Under the pieces are notes generated by a model. The model saw only the letters and a program-made list of their open reading frames with translations, did not search any database and was not told the origin of the DNA. A stretch of 61,170 nt of DNA from a virus. Made by a program: the position numbers and the translations under genes. The DNA lies in IMG/VR virus record IMGVR_UViG_3300028857_000007, positions 1 to 61,170 of that record. One strand, written 5' to 3'. Shown here in pieces: positions 28,050-36,964 of the stretch (its first letter is position 1; every line of letters starts with the position of its first letter).

Positions 28050-28213
28050 CGTTTTCTTTTTATATAAGTTTCGTCAATTTTTTTTGATTCCTCTAGTAGT
28101 CGTATTAAATGATCTATTTCATTAGCAGTCATATTATCACAAACTCCATTATCTATTGCTTTTATAACTCTTTTGAAGAGTCGTATGATTGTTTTTTTTA
28201 GCGTAGCATCCAT
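28034..28213 (-). CDS. Small helical protein (59 aa), related to N-terminus of the 40052 gene
   Basis: An ATG at 28213 gives 59 codons ending at 28034, overlapping the genes on both sides. The segment RVIKAIDNGVCDNMTANEID resembles IVLKMIENNECEDLTNEELE in the plus-strand gene at 40052-40345 (shared pattern: I-x-N-x-x-C-(D/E)-(N/D)-(M/L)-T-x-x-E). This resemblance supports that both are translated. Function is unknown; a small regulatory or protein-interaction helix pair is possible. Confidence 0.55.
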   Translation of the reverse strand: MDATLKKTIIRLFKRVIKAIDNGVCDNMTANEIDHLIRLLEESKKIDETYIKRKRWIIF

Positions 28214-28574
28214 AGTAAAAATATAGAAATATTGATAAACTCAAAGATAATAATAAAATAGCACTCAAACAGTAAAATATATATGGCAATTTTATATTAA
28301 CCTTATATAAATCTACTAAGACTAAAATTAAAATATCCGTGTAGATTAATATTCTATGCCAGGAACAAAATCTAAATGTATAAGATAATGCTAACATACC
28401 TATATGAAATAAATAACAATGACAAATTATAGTCGTATGTGAAGTATATGCTGTATAATCAATAAATCCAAAAGCTTCCCCAGTCATACCTATAGCTAAA
28501 TAAACTGTAAGTATAACTGGGAATAACTTTACGAAGTAAAGAGATACATATCTTGATATATGTTCAAGATTCAT
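28149..28574 (-). CDS. Polytopic small membrane protein (141 aa)
   Basis: Four hydrophobic segments are visible (near residues 14-34, 48-66, 73-92 and 97-120), with a polar basic C-terminus (KKNNHTTLQKSYKSNR). The coding is AT-rich. It lies between the Ig/coiled-coil proteins and the lysis genes. It could be a superinfection-exclusion or holin-associated protein, but no motif identifies it. Confidence 0.5.
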   Translation of the reverse strand: MNLEHISRYVSLYFVKLFPVILTVYLAIGMTGEAFGFIDYTAYTSHTTIICHCYLFHIGMLALSYTFRFCSWHRILIYTDILILVLVDLYKVNIKLPYIFYCLSAILLLSLSLSIFLYFYYGCYAKKNNHTTLQKSYKSNR

Positions 28575-28579
28575 AATTC

Positions 28580-29089
28580 TTATTTGCTAGGTGGGAATGT
28601 TGCACCACCTGAGTCCGGGCTTTTTTTATCATCAGCTTGATCAGAACTTTCTTTTTTAATTTTCATTTGTTTCCAATTATTTGGTTGTGAAAAAAATTTA
28701 AGAGTAATTAAAGAATTCATAGGTATTCCTTTTGTAGAACGAACTGTTGATTCTTTAATCTCTACTAATGAAATTTTACGTTCAATTTCAAAATCTTTTT
28801 GAAGTTTTGCTTGAAGAATTTTATATTCTTTTTGTTCATCTAATGAAAGTAATAATATACTATCATCATGTTGAGCATTTACTTCTTTCCCTTTTTCTTG
28901 AATAATATTTTCTAATTCAATTAAACGTGGATTAATTGTTTTTTGAATTTTATTATTTTCTTTTTCAAGAATTTCAAAGTTATCTAAGATAAGACAATTT
29001 AATTCAGTATTATCAATACCTTTAGCAGAAAAAATTGTCATTAAATTACTAATCTCAAAAAACTTTACTCTAATTTCTCCAATTTTCAT
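28580..29089 (-). CDS. Helical hypothetical protein with charged C-terminus (169 aa)
   Basis: The protein is mainly helical and Lys/Glu/Ile-rich (EILEKENNKIQKTINPRLIE, about 55-74), with a disordered C-terminal tail (ADDKKSPDSGGATFPPSK). No hydrophobic or catalytic motif is seen. It follows the Ig-like protein by 47 nt and precedes a membrane protein. A tail accessory or lysis-region role is possible, but nothing in the sequence decides. Confidence 0.45.
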   Translation of the reverse strand: MKIGEIRVKFFEISNLMTIFSAKGIDNTELNCLILDNFEILEKENNKIQKTINPRLIELENIIQEKGKEVNAQHDDSILLLSLDEQKEYKILQAKLQKDFEIERKISLVEIKESTVRSTKGIPMNSLITLKFFSQPNNWKQMKIKKESSDQADDKKSPDSGGATFPPSK

Positions 29090-29136
29090 GATGGTTTTTT
29101 TTTATTTATTGATTTATATATAAGAAATTTTTATTA

Positions 29137-29634
29137 TTAAGTTGGTGCAGATACTAAATCAGTACAATAATATGTTACTCCATCTACAACAATATATGTT
29201 CTAAAATAATATATTTTATTTGCTATTAAAGGAGTACTGGTATTAATAGTAAGTGTTTGATATGTTACACTTATATCACTATTTGTACGTGTCCCTATAA
29301 TATAATCATTATAAGAACGTGTAGGATTAGGAGCTGAATTCCAACAAATACCATACACTATAGAGCTACTAACTGGTGCTGTAAAAGTCATCCAATAAGC
29401 AATAAAAGTAGATAAGTTAGTAACTGTTGCATTAGAAATACTTGTATTTATTGTAACAGTTATATGTTTATAGTTTCTAAAATTATATAAACTATTCTTA
29501 GAACCAACATATAGAGAATCAAATGTACCAGTAGCTGCTGTAAACAATTCAGTCAAACTTCTATCACTTGAATCTCCATATATTTCAGTAACAACATCTC
29601 TTTGATTAAATGTAGTTATATCAGGAACAGCCAT
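29137..29634 (-). CDS. Tail-associated protein with Ig/FN3-like domain (165 aa)
   Basis: The first 45 residues form a polar N-terminal piece (SLTELFTAATGTFDSLYVGS). The rest reads as an Ig/FN3-like beta sandwich with the Bacteroidota pattern YGICWNSAPNPT and a closing strand block around NKIYYFRTYIVVDGVTYYC. Its start overlaps the end of the tail fibre gene by 14 nt, so it is probably part of the adsorption apparatus. Ig-like domains on phage virions often bind carbohydrates or mucus weakly; that role here is inference. Confidence 0.6.
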   Translation of the reverse strand: MAVPDITTFNQRDVVTEIYGDSSDRSLTELFTAATGTFDSLYVGSKNSLYNFRNYKHITVTINTSISNATVTNLSTFIAYWMTFTAPVSSSIVYGICWNSAPNPTRSYNDYIIGTRTNSDISVTYQTLTINTSTPLIANKIYYFRTYIVVDGVTYYCTDLVSAPT

Positions 29635-32600
29635 ACTTATCCTCCAATTGTTTTATTCTTGATTCTGCGTTAGCTAATTTGGCTACCAATAAATCAAAAT
29701 ATTTCACTTTATATTCTCCTTCTATATCTCCGACTACAAATTCTTCAAATCCGCTACTTAGCAAATCTTGCGCTATAACACCAAACCTAAGTTCGTCTAA
29801 ATTATTTTTAAAATTAAACTCGACTAAGTCAATAGAGCTATAGTCTTTTAGTATTGGTCTTATGTTAGTCTTTAAGGTTCTATCTGATGATAAATTAAAA
29901 TTAGTTGCACTTACGTCACCACTAAATGTTCCTGTAGTCGCTCCAGTAATTGCACCACTAATATTTGCACTACCATTAAAGGATTGTCCCCAAATAGTTC
30001 TAGCTGTTTGCAATATAGTAGCAGTACCAGCATTACCCGTTATAGTAGTTTGTGTGGCTAACCTTGAATCATTACCTTGACAAAATGTTCCTGCTATTGT
30101 ACCAAAGGAACCGACTTGTAAGATACCTCCAGTACCTGTTATAATAGGTAAACTAGCAACAGTTCCTATCAATCCTCCACTAGTTATATTTCCATGAACA
30201 TGTGTAGTTAATGAATAAGAGCCTGACGCTTGTTTGTTATTGATCTGACCTTGCAATTTTTCAATCGCTGATTCTAAAGTATCGGTGTTCAAAACAGTGC
30301 TATTTGCACCAACCGTAAAGCCTGTAATTACTTGTGAGAATAGATCGGTAATTCCATAACCGATAACTGTAGTTGGCCGGATACTAATTTCTGACCATGA
30401 GTAACTAGGTTTTGTCGCTGATTTAGCCCATGCAGAAACATCAGATGCTACACGAGCATCTGAAAGTCTTGAATCATTTCCTTGACAAAATGTACCTGCT
30501 GTTGTACTGAAGGAACCCGCTTGTAAAATACCGCCAGTACCAGTTATAATTGGCAAAGATGCTATTGAACCTATATATCCACTATTAGTTATATTACCAT
30601 GAGAGTGAGTATTCAATGAGTAATTAGAAGGAATAAAATTTCCACTAGTCCAAACCGTATTCCATGCACCCGTAGACCTTCTTTGATACATGTTGCCATC
30701 GCTACTGAATCCTAATTGATGGAAATATGTGGAAGTGCCATTATAAGTATCAATAGTCAATACTGCATTAGCATTATCTACTGTAGTAAATTTATTAGTT
30801 GATGCTGCACCAAGTCTTGAATATGATAATAACTTATCTACATTAAGAGTATTTAAATCCAATGTTGGCATACTTGCAGAGTTGCTTAAAGAGCTATGTG
30901 TATGGATAGTTGGTGAATAATAACTTCCATGCTGTCCATCTAGTAAATCAGCATTAAAATCACTAACCATAGTAGTAGATGCTACAGTTAATGGTGCTGT
31001 TCCAGTTGCTATTGTTGATTGAAGTTGAGTAGCATTGACTGTTGACAAAAAGACTCCCCTACCATCACCATATAATTTTACATTAGGGGTAAATACAGAC
31101 GAAGATATTATACCCAACTGCCATATATTTGTTCCCGCTGACCCAATTGAAGTATTTAAAACCTCCCCAGTCATATATCTATTTACCCACCAGTCAGTAA
31201 TTCCTTGTGTTCTAGGATATATAGCCATATTTGCAGCATATCCAATATCCCCAGTTATCCTAATATTTGCTGCTTGATTAGAAGTACCTTGATTTTGAAT
31301 ATAATTAGACATACCACTAGGTAAACTAGTTAACCCATTACCACTTCCTATAAAATTAGTTGCACTGACTGTAGATGCAAAAGTTGCTGCTCCATCGACT
31401 TGTAGATTAGTATTTGTAGATGATATAAATGAACCATCTGTATTACATTGTCCTAACCTAATTACCGAGCCACTACCTCCTATTCCCCATATATTAGATG
31501 AAGTCCAATTTCCTATAAATGCAGCAGAATTATATAGATAAGTTCTATAAACTCCATTTATATAACTATTAGCAGCTTGCGCTGAACTATTTTGATTCTG
31601 TATTGCATCTGTAATTCCATAGTTAGATAAAGTAGTTGGATGATTACCAGTATTCCATGGAGTATAACCTAAAGCAGTAGTAACCATTCCTGAATTGATA
31701 CCAGTTATCCATCCACCATAGTTACCAAGATTATTATTAAATTGACTGAGATTAGTTGGAAAATCACTAACTTGTGACTTAGTAATGCTTATACCAGTAG
31801 ATTTATTCCATGCCGTAAATACGGGATCTGTCTCAGTAAAACTAGATAGGTAGTTATGCGTATGAGTAGTTATCAGTCCAGTAAGAACCGATTCTACATT
31901 CTCCTTAGTTATTCCACTAATATAACTATTTGGATTTGATGCCAAGTAATAAGATGAGCTATCATAGCTTATGGTGGTTCCATTAGCCTTTACAAATCCA
32001 ATTCCATTCAATTGTGGCTGTCCGGCAAGACTAGATAAAGTTTGGTCGCCAGTATTAGTACCACTTACTGCATTCAATGCTACAATATTTGAATGTATAT
32101 CACTAGAATATGCAACATTACTTGCTGATGTAACTAAACCTTTTCCATTAACCGTTATATTATTAAAAGTACCTACATTAGCATTTACTGTTGCTAAAGT
32201 TAGTACAGTAGAACCTATTACATCACCAGTATGCGTTGCATTACTTAATTTATTATTGAAAATATTCCAATCAGTAGAAGATAATGCTCCGGTAGTTATT
32301 GTAGAAGATAAACCCAATGATATTGCTTGACCAGATAAAGAAAGACCATTACTTGTTCCTAGAGTAACAGCAACATGTTTATCATAACTTACTTTTTGTA
32401 ATGCTGTTAATATACTATCAGTTGTTGATATTGTACCTGATGTTGCTACATAACCAGAAAGTATAGTATTTAATATATCTGTAATTCCATATCCTGCAAC
32501 TGTTGTTGGATGATTACTTACACTCCATTGTAATATGTTAGCAACATTTGAAAGACCTATATCTGACTTATTCAATACAACAGCACCTATGTGACCATTT

Positions 32601-33661
32601 ACAGAAATAACTGCATCTGTATTATCAACTTTACCCCATGTATTTCCATTAGCAATTAACCAGTCACCAACTTGCCATTCACTAACAGAACCCATAGTAG
32701 TAGTGCCGGCTACCGAAACTATATAATAATCACCATTAGATGTTGGAATAGAAGGTAATGAAGGTGTTCCATTTGATGCATCCCAAAATCCTTTATAATC
32801 CACTTGACCAAATAATGATGTCGGAAGTTGAGATAAAGGAACTTTTGTATCATTTCCTAATGTAGCTAAACCATTTGCTACGCCCATTAATGATGGAGAC
32901 AATTTGTTATTAAAAGTAATCCAATCTACATTACTTAGTGCACCATTTGAAGTACTAGACGAAAGACCCAATGATAATTGTTGATTATCTAATGAAAGGC
33001 CATTAGAAGAACCCAATGTAAGTGGATTATGGTTTTTATAGCTAAGCTTCTGTATCGCGGTAAGAACAGTATCTGATGGACTTATAGTACCTTCTGTTGC
33101 TACATATCCTGAAAGGTTAGTACCAAGAACTCTATTATATGTAAAATAAAGATTAGCTGCTTCAGTAACTTCGGAAGTAGTATATGATGGTTTAGAAGTA
33201 GAAAGAGCCCAAGTTGGAATATCTGTTATTCCAAAACCTTGGACTGTTGTTGGTTTATTTAATAAACCAGAGAATGTCAATTGGTGTAGATTACCACTAG
33301 CTTGTGAATGATCGTAAGCAATCTTACCTAAATCACCATAGTAAGCATTTATATGAAGATTGCCAAGAACTAAATTTTCGACTGGAGCAAATAAAACCCA
33401 TTGTCCATTTCTTCGACAATAGAGTTGTTCGTCTGGAGCATCACCGATACCGCTAGTAAAAAATGTAGTTGAAGGTTCTACAATATAAGTAACATTTGTA
33501 TCACTTAGAATAACTTCAAATTGTTCTACGTTTTCAGTAAATATCACTTCGTAAGTGACAATTACATTATCCAATACCAATTCAAAGATTGCATTTTTAG
33601 CGTTTATGTTTTCTTCATTGTTTCCACTTGTTTCATCTACCGTAATAGAATAGATATCCAT
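29621..33661 (-). CDS. Tail fibre / receptor-binding protein with S74 intramolecular chaperone (1346 aa)
   Basis: Repetitive beta-structured fibre: GYGITD-type motifs recur many times, and long repeats such as LGTSNGLSLSGQAISLGLSS and ASLPIITGTGGILQ are duplicated. The C-terminal 90 residues are a peptidase S74 (endosialidase-type) chaperone: SSDRTLKTNIRPI at about 1258-1270 with the Ser-Asp catalytic dyad, then FGVIAQDLL and a C-terminal coiled coil ending QLEDKYGCS. In this family the chaperone trimerizes the fibre and then cuts itself off just before the Ser. It should recognise the host surface. The next gene starts within its last codons. Confidence 0.9.
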   Translation of the reverse strand: MDIYSITVDETSGNNEENINAKNAIFELVLDNVIVTYEVIFTENVEQFEVILSDTNVTYIVEPSTTFFTSGIGDAPDEQLYCRRNGQWVLFAPVENLVLGNLHINAYYGDLGKIAYDHSQASGNLHQLTFSGLLNKPTTVQGFGITDIPTWALSTSKPSYTTSEVTEAANLYFTYNRVLGTNLSGYVATEGTISPSDTVLTAIQKLSYKNHNPLTLGSSNGLSLDNQQLSLGLSSSTSNGALSNVDWITFNNKLSPSLMGVANGLATLGNDTKVPLSQLPTSLFGQVDYKGFWDASNGTPSLPSIPTSNGDYYIVSVAGTTTMGSVSEWQVGDWLIANGNTWGKVDNTDAVISVNGHIGAVVLNKSDIGLSNVANILQWSVSNHPTTVAGYGITDILNTILSGYVATSGTISTTDSILTALQKVSYDKHVAVTLGTSNGLSLSGQAISLGLSSTITTGALSSTDWNIFNNKLSNATHTGDVIGSTVLTLATVNANVGTFNNITVNGKGLVTSASNVAYSSDIHSNIVALNAVSGTNTGDQTLSSLAGQPQLNGIGFVKANGTTISYDSSSYYLASNPNSYISGITKENVESVLTGLITTHTHNYLSSFTETDPVFTAWNKSTGISITKSQVSDFPTNLSQFNNNLGNYGGWITGINSGMVTTALGYTPWNTGNHPTTLSNYGITDAIQNQNSSAQAANSYINGVYRTYLYNSAAFIGNWTSSNIWGIGGSGSVIRLGQCNTDGSFISSTNTNLQVDGAATFASTVSATNFIGSGNGLTSLPSGMSNYIQNQGTSNQAANIRITGDIGYAANMAIYPRTQGITDWWVNRYMTGEVLNTSIGSAGTNIWQLGIISSSVFTPNVKLYGDGRGVFLSTVNATQLQSTIATGTAPLTVASTTMVSDFNADLLDGQHGSYYSPTIHTHSSLSNSASMPTLDLNTLNVDKLLSYSRLGAASTNKFTTVDNANAVLTIDTYNGTSTYFHQLGFSSDGNMYQRRSTGAWNTVWTSGNFIPSNYSLNTHSHGNITNSGYIGSIASLPIITGTGGILQAGSFSTTAGTFCQGNDSRLSDARVASDVSAWAKSATKPSYSWSEISIRPTTVIGYGITDLFSQVITGFTVGANSTVLNTDTLESAIEKLQGQINNKQASGSYSLTTHVHGNITSGGLIGTVASLPIITGTGGILQVGSFGTIAGTFCQGNDSRLATQTTITGNAGTATILQTARTIWGQSFNGSANISGAITGATTGTFSGDVSATNFNLSSDRTLKTNIRPILKDYSSIDLVEFNFKNNLDELRFGVIAQDLLSSGFEEFVVGDIEGEYKVKYFDLLVAKLANAESRIKQLEDKYGCS
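30100..30600 (-). repeat. Internal duplication in the tail fibre gene (C-terminal pair)
   Basis: The block encoding ASLPIITGTGGILQ...AGTFCQGNDSRL occurs twice, about 405 nt (135 codons) apart, with about 85-90% identity at protein level. Such tandem duplication is a usual way fibre shafts lengthen or recombine. Confidence 0.75.
32230..33060 (-). repeat. Internal duplication in the tail fibre gene (N-terminal pair)
   Basis: Two copies of a block encoding LT(L/G)-x-SNGLSL...SLGLSS...GALS...(W)-x-x-FNNKLS lie about 660 nt apart. They are more diverged than the pair at 30100-30600, which suggests an older duplication. Confidence 0.7.
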
Positions 33662-33663
33662 GA

Positions 33664-34020
33664 TTATCTTATTGTACTAATTGGTAATACTTCTCTTCTT
33701 CCTGGTGCAAAACCGGTAATCTTTTTTCCACTAGCAAGAATAATATTAAAATCAAATTCATAATCTGCCGGTTCAGCAGTCATTACATGTTCCGGAATTA
33801 TAATGAAGTTTGTTGAAACTTCTATTGATCCATCTTCTGTAGAATATTGCTTTCCCAATACATTCCCATTCATAAAATTCATAACGACATCAGCGCCTAC
33901 CATATTAACTGGAGAACGTATCTTTTTAGTACTATCTGTCGGATCATCAACAAGTGTATTTATTTCAATTTTATATTCTGGTACTGTGGAACCAAAAAAT
34001 ACTGGGTCAAGGACTATCAT
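33664..34020 (-). CDS. Baseplate/fibre-adaptor protein, BppU-N-like beta protein (118 aa)
   Basis: The all-beta pattern resembles the N-terminal domain of phage receptor-binding or baseplate proteins (SPVNMVGADVVMNFMNGNVL, then EVSTNFIIIPEHV, then YEFDFNIILASGKKITGFAP). It sits 2 nt upstream of the tail fibre, so it is plausibly the adaptor that anchors the fibre to the tail. No similarity search was possible; the domain call is from strand pattern only. Confidence 0.45.
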   Translation of the reverse strand: MIVLDPVFFGSTVPEYKIEINTLVDDPTDSTKKIRSPVNMVGADVVMNFMNGNVLGKQYSTEDGSIEVSTNFIIIPEHVMTAEPADYEFDFNIILASGKKITGFAPGRREVLPISTIR

Positions 34021-34024
34021 AATA

Positions 34025-34696
34025 TTATTCTTTTGCTCGTGGGAACTCTTCTGTAATCGTTATCTTAGCGACTTCCTTTTGATTCTCAAACATTGTTGCT
34101 GAGGACCGTTTCTTAATGGCATCCTTATTTACATTTGCCAATACCTTTACATAATAATCATACAAATCACTTGCTTGCTTTAAAGCATCAAGTCGCTCTT
34201 TTGTATTGGGAATATCTATTTCAACTTCATGAACCCGGTCTATCATTGTCTGACCATCTTCATCAAGTTCTTTATGTGTAACCTTAATCTTTTTTTTGAT
34301 CATATGTGGCATCTTCTGTACCACCTCAGAGAACATATCAATATCCTCTTTTAATGTATCAAGCAAAATCTCATTCCGGGTCCTGGAATATTTCAAATAA
34401 CCGTGAATACATTTCTGAACCCATTCGTTTTCCTCAAAATCACTAATCTTTTTATACGATCCAGTATGGCTTTTTACAGCTTGCATACGACGTTGTGGTA
34501 ACGGTTGATTATGAAGATAAGAACGTTCTTCTCCAAAGACTTTATACACGTAGTAGATATAAGCCATAGCCTTATAAAAAAAGACTTTGTTAGTGCTGGT
34601 ATCATAACGTTTGAAATCTCTGAACTCAGGCATCTGCATTGCCATCTCAGTAACTTTCACTACTGAATCCTCAAGATATAGAAAATCTTCTTGCAT
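34025..34696 (-). CDS. Helical hypothetical protein (223 aa), late operon
   Basis: A mostly alpha-helical, charged protein (VVKVTEMAMQMPEFRDFKRY at the start, DALKQASDLYDYYVKVLANV near residue 175) without membrane segments. It is located between a 95-residue and a 118-residue gene with 3-4 nt spacing, so it is surely co-transcribed with the fibre genes. Proteins at this point often assist tail or fibre assembly. No family is recognised. Confidence 0.5.
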   Translation of the reverse strand: MQEDFLYLEDSVVKVTEMAMQMPEFRDFKRYDTSTNKVFFYKAMAYIYYVYKVFGEERSYLHNQPLPQRRMQAVKSHTGSYKKISDFEENEWVQKCIHGYLKYSRTRNEILLDTLKEDIDMFSEVVQKMPHMIKKKIKVTHKELDEDGQTMIDRVHEVEIDIPNTKERLDALKQASDLYDYYVKVLANVNKDAIKKRSSATMFENQKEVAKITITEEFPRAKE

Positions 34697-34699
34697 ATA

Positions 34700-34987
34700 T
34701 TAATAGTTTTTATAAATGCCCTCACGATTAATAAACATCATAGCTTCTAAAACTCCTTTTAAAGCAACATCCAATGGTATCAACTCTTTTGAATGCATTA
34801 TGTCAACCTCAGTAGTTTTCTCAGTAACATGCTTTACTTTGATACCTACCAAACGACTTACTCGTTTTACATTACCACCTTTGTCTTTTATCTCTTTGCT
34901 TTTGAATATCGCGTGGTCGACAACAAAGACTTTTTCTAAATTTGTAATATTCACAACAGGAATACCTGGCTTTATCCAATTTGACAT
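34700..34987 (-). CDS. Small hypothetical protein (95 aa), first gene of the fibre/structural transcript
   Basis: A short beta/alpha protein (MSNWIKPGIPVVNITNLEKV, then a Lys/Val-rich centre and a C-terminal helix). It is the first gene after a well-formed candidate promoter at 35011-35018, so it leads the large minus-strand late transcript. Function unknown. Confidence 0.55.
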   Translation of the reverse strand: MSNWIKPGIPVVNITNLEKVFVVDHAIFKSKEIKDKGGNVKRVSRLVGIKVKHVTEKTTEVDIMHSKELIPLDVALKGVLEAMMFINREGIYKNY

Positions 34988-35010
34988 ATTATATGTTTTT
35001 AAGTTATGTG

Positions 35011-35018
35011 CAAAGATA
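35011..35018 (-). promoter_or_regulatory. Candidate promoter (TATCTTTG) of the late minus-strand transcript
   Basis: The minus strand has TATCTTTG, an exact TAnnTTTG match, 24 nt upstream of the 95-residue gene, and another TTTG lies about 13 nt further upstream. A minus-strand terminator just before it (35038-35067) marks a transcription boundary, which strengthens the case. Confidence 0.6.
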
Positions 35019-35037
35019 TAAATAGTTTTTGCAAAGA

Positions 35038-35067
35038 AGAGAAGATAGTATTTAAACTATCCTCTCT
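35038..35067 (-). terminator. Hairpin terminator after the SSB-like gene
   Basis: Minus-strand AGAGAGGATAGT pairs with ACTATCTTCTCT (12 bp with one G-U wobble) around a 6-nt loop, followed by TCTTTG. The wobble pairs only in minus-strand RNA. The U tract is weak, so termination may be partial. Confidence 0.65.
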
Positions 35068-35124
35068 TTAATTTACAATAGTGTTTAATTGACTGTTTTA
35101 TTTTTGCGGGATTACAGTAAACCC

Positions 35125-35556
35125 TTAATTAAAAGGCAAATCACTTCCCTCACCACTACCAACAGCTAACCCGCCAGTAACAAATGGCCTTTGTCCGCCA
35201 GTATTTGCATCAGGATAAACAACAGCACCGGCTGGTGGTGTCATACTATCATTGCCAGGAACAGACATGCCAGGAACATCTGCCGGAGCATCCGATTTTT
35301 GTATAGAAACAACAGTAAGCTCATTGAAATATTTATCTTGCCATGGCTTACCTTTTGTTTCAATCTCACAATCAATATGCAATGTAGGATTAGCCAAGAA
35401 ATACTCATGAATATCAGTAAAGCATTTTACACTGAACTCAACATTATCAATCACACTCTTTACAATCCATGTACCAATTATATAAGGACCGTTCTGGCCG
35501 GAACCTTCATAATTAGAAAAATTCTTTACCAACGCTATTCTTTGTACTACTTTCAT
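35125..35556 (-). CDS. SSB-like single-stranded DNA-binding protein (143 aa)
   Basis: The N-terminal 80 residues look like an OB fold: VVQRIALVKNFSNYE..., YIIGTWIVKSVIDNVEFSVK and KYFNELTVVSIQK. A flexible Pro/Gly/Asp-rich linker follows, with the acidic-hydrophobic tail GSDLPFN. Such a tip (DxPF type) is the hallmark of SSB tails that recruit repair and replication proteins. Its ATG overlaps the stop of the upstream gene by 4 nt. The call is family-level; no experimentally known SSB is implied. Confidence 0.6.
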   Translation of the reverse strand: MKVVQRIALVKNFSNYEGSGQNGPYIIGTWIVKSVIDNVEFSVKCFTDIHEYFLANPTLHIDCEIETKGKPWQDKYFNELTVVSIQKSDAPADVPGMSVPGNDSMTPPAGAVVYPDANTGGQRPFVTGGLAVGSGEGSDLPFN

Positions 35557-36278
35557 TTCTTTGTTCTCCTTTTTGTTCTATTTTGAAATACCATTCTCTT
35601 CTCTTCATTTTCAACTACTATATTCCATTCCCAACGGTAACGCATTACTTCATAACCATAGTTTACTGACAGAAGCAAATGGAATAGCCTATAAGCTTCG
35701 ATAGGAACAGAAACAGTACCATGATTCAATAAAGTAATCAACCACGTAGGAAGCATGTTTGCATTACTTATCTGACGTTCATTTTCAATATCAACATCAC
35801 TGACAACTAACACAGGTGCATTTTCCGGAGCAGATAACAAACCACTAATGATTTCTTCTTTTTCAGACAACTGTTTCGTAATCTCCAAATACATTTTCTG
35901 TTGAGTAACAAAACCACTTCTATAATTACTTACCAATCCCTCTAATCCACCTAGCAACTTACGTAAATGAATCCTACCAAAATAAATCTCCCCACGAGTA
36001 ATAGAATCAATAAACTCGTCCAATCCCAAAACATCATTCTTATCACCATAAGAAAAACCAAAACTAAATAAATCATTCTTATCCCGATAAACCAAATGGG
36101 AATACTCTTTTACAAAAGGAGCCTCAGCAGAACTAAATACTCTACCACACTTTTGACAACTATACAAATATCTCTCATTACCACGAGCATCTACTACACT
36201 ACCATGGAACAATGAACCTCGCGTATCACAACGCCTTACTAAGCACTTTAAAAGTGCACCTAATGAACGATTACTCAT
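35553..36278 (-). CDS. Hypothetical protein with CxxC zinc-like motif (241 aa)
   Basis: It starts MSNRSLGALLKCLVRRCDTR and has a YSCQKCGRVF segment (about 39-48), a rubredoxin-like CxxC that could bind zinc with C12 and C17. The middle is helical (QQKMYLEITKQLSEKEEIIS), and the basic tail ends TKRRTKK. It is the first minus-strand gene after the divergent intergenic region and is coupled to the SSB-like gene, so a role in DNA metabolism is plausible. Not recognised further. Confidence 0.5.
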   Translation of the reverse strand: MSNRSLGALLKCLVRRCDTRGSLFHGSVVDARGNERYLYSCQKCGRVFSSAEAPFVKEYSHLVYRDKNDLFSFGFSYGDKNDVLGLDEFIDSITRGEIYFGRIHLRKLLGGLEGLVSNYRSGFVTQQKMYLEITKQLSEKEEIISGLLSAPENAPVLVVSDVDIENERQISNANMLPTWLITLLNHGTVSVPIEAYRLFHLLLSVNYGYEVMRYRWEWNIVVENEEKRMVFQNRTKRRTKK

Positions 36279-36304
36279 AAATTATTCTCTTTAAAATTAT
36301 ACCC

Positions 36305-36312
36305 CAAAGATA
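36305..36312 (-). promoter_or_regulatory. Candidate promoter (TATCTTTG) for the SSB-like gene pair
   Basis: TATCTTTG on the minus strand, a TAnnTTTG match 26 nt upstream of the first minus-strand gene, preceded by GGT as at other minus promoters of this window (GTTATCTTTG). Confidence 0.55.
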
Positions 36313-36527
36313 ACCAATAAATAAACAACTACCTAGTAACAATACTATTATAAAATACCATTAACAACATAACCAATCCAACGAAGAACATACCCTACAC
36401 TACCATATACAATATACAAGCCCACCGTATACCCACTACCAAATTACGAAAGCCCTGGATACTCTCTAGTAACTCCCCCCGGTTAGACGATATAAAAAAT
36501 TAATTACAAATTAAAAACAAAATTATT
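36313..36527. other. Divergent intergenic region, extremely C-rich/G-poor on plus strand; candidate origin
   Basis: No gene is seen. On the plus strand the 120 nt from 36301 contain 31 C and only 5 G. Leftward and rightward genes diverge from here. A C-run (CCCCCC) with GGTTAGACGATATAAAA lies 40-60 nt before the next plus gene. A promoter of the TAnnTTTG type is not visible for that gene, so it may use a different, phage-specific promoter. The strand skew switch suggests a replication origin, not proven. Confidence 0.4.
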
Positions 36528-36890
36528 ATGAGCAAATTATTGTATGTAGCGACAAAAGCCGCTGAGTTGAAATTCGATCTTACTGACATTGCACCAACAA
36601 CATTTGAAATCGTTGGACAATTTTATCGTGACGGAAGTCAAAAGAATGCAGCAGGTAAGCTGGTGAAAATCGAAGCAGCTGATGCTGACGTATCGAACAA
36701 AGACCTTCGTATCTGGTGTAACATGGCTATCGCCGGAATGACTGACAACTTCTCTCAAGAAGTAACTCGTATGAACTCTTGTGGGTTTGATACAGTCATT
36801 GACAAGAAGGAAGCTGCCAAAGGTATCATTAAGATTAAAGCAGGCGCTAAGATTAGCTGCTTAGGTGGTGTTATCAAATACAGCATGTAA
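36528..36890 (+). CDS. Hypothetical protein (120 aa), single-gene plus-strand transcript at the divide
   Basis: It starts MSKLLYVATKAAELKFDLTD, a beta/alpha protein with an internal AGAKISCLGGVIKYSM C-terminus, and no membrane or catalytic motif. It is the first gene of the right arm and is followed directly by a strong terminator, so it is transcribed alone and probably strongly (an early or constitutive product). The leader is A-rich (AAAACAAAATTATT before ATG). Function unknown. Confidence 0.6.
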   Translation: MSKLLYVATKAAELKFDLTDIAPTTFEIVGQFYRDGSQKNAAGKLVKIEAADADVSNKDLRIWCNMAIAGMTDNFSQEVTRMNSCGFDTVIDKKEAAKGIIKIKAGAKISCLGGVIKYSM

Positions 36891-36898
36891 GAACAAAC

Positions 36899-36928
36899 AA
36901 GGGAGATGTAATGTCTCCCTTTTTTTTA
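36899..36928 (+). terminator. Intrinsic terminator
   Basis: AAGGGAGA, loop TGTAATG, TCTCCCTT followed by a T run: 8-bp perfect stem. It ends the single-gene transcript of 36528-36890. Confidence 0.9.
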
Positions 36929-36964
36929 ATACTATTACCTCGAAATACTTGCTTGCTAGAGTTG

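Noticed and set aside
31971-32330. 119-codon plus-strand frame inside the tail fibre gene
   Set aside because: Antisense shadow of a repetitive coding region; no leader or promoter.
29621-33661. Diversity-generating retroelement variable region in the tail fibre
   Set aside because: No reverse transcriptase or template repeat is present; the repeats are ordinary internal duplications.
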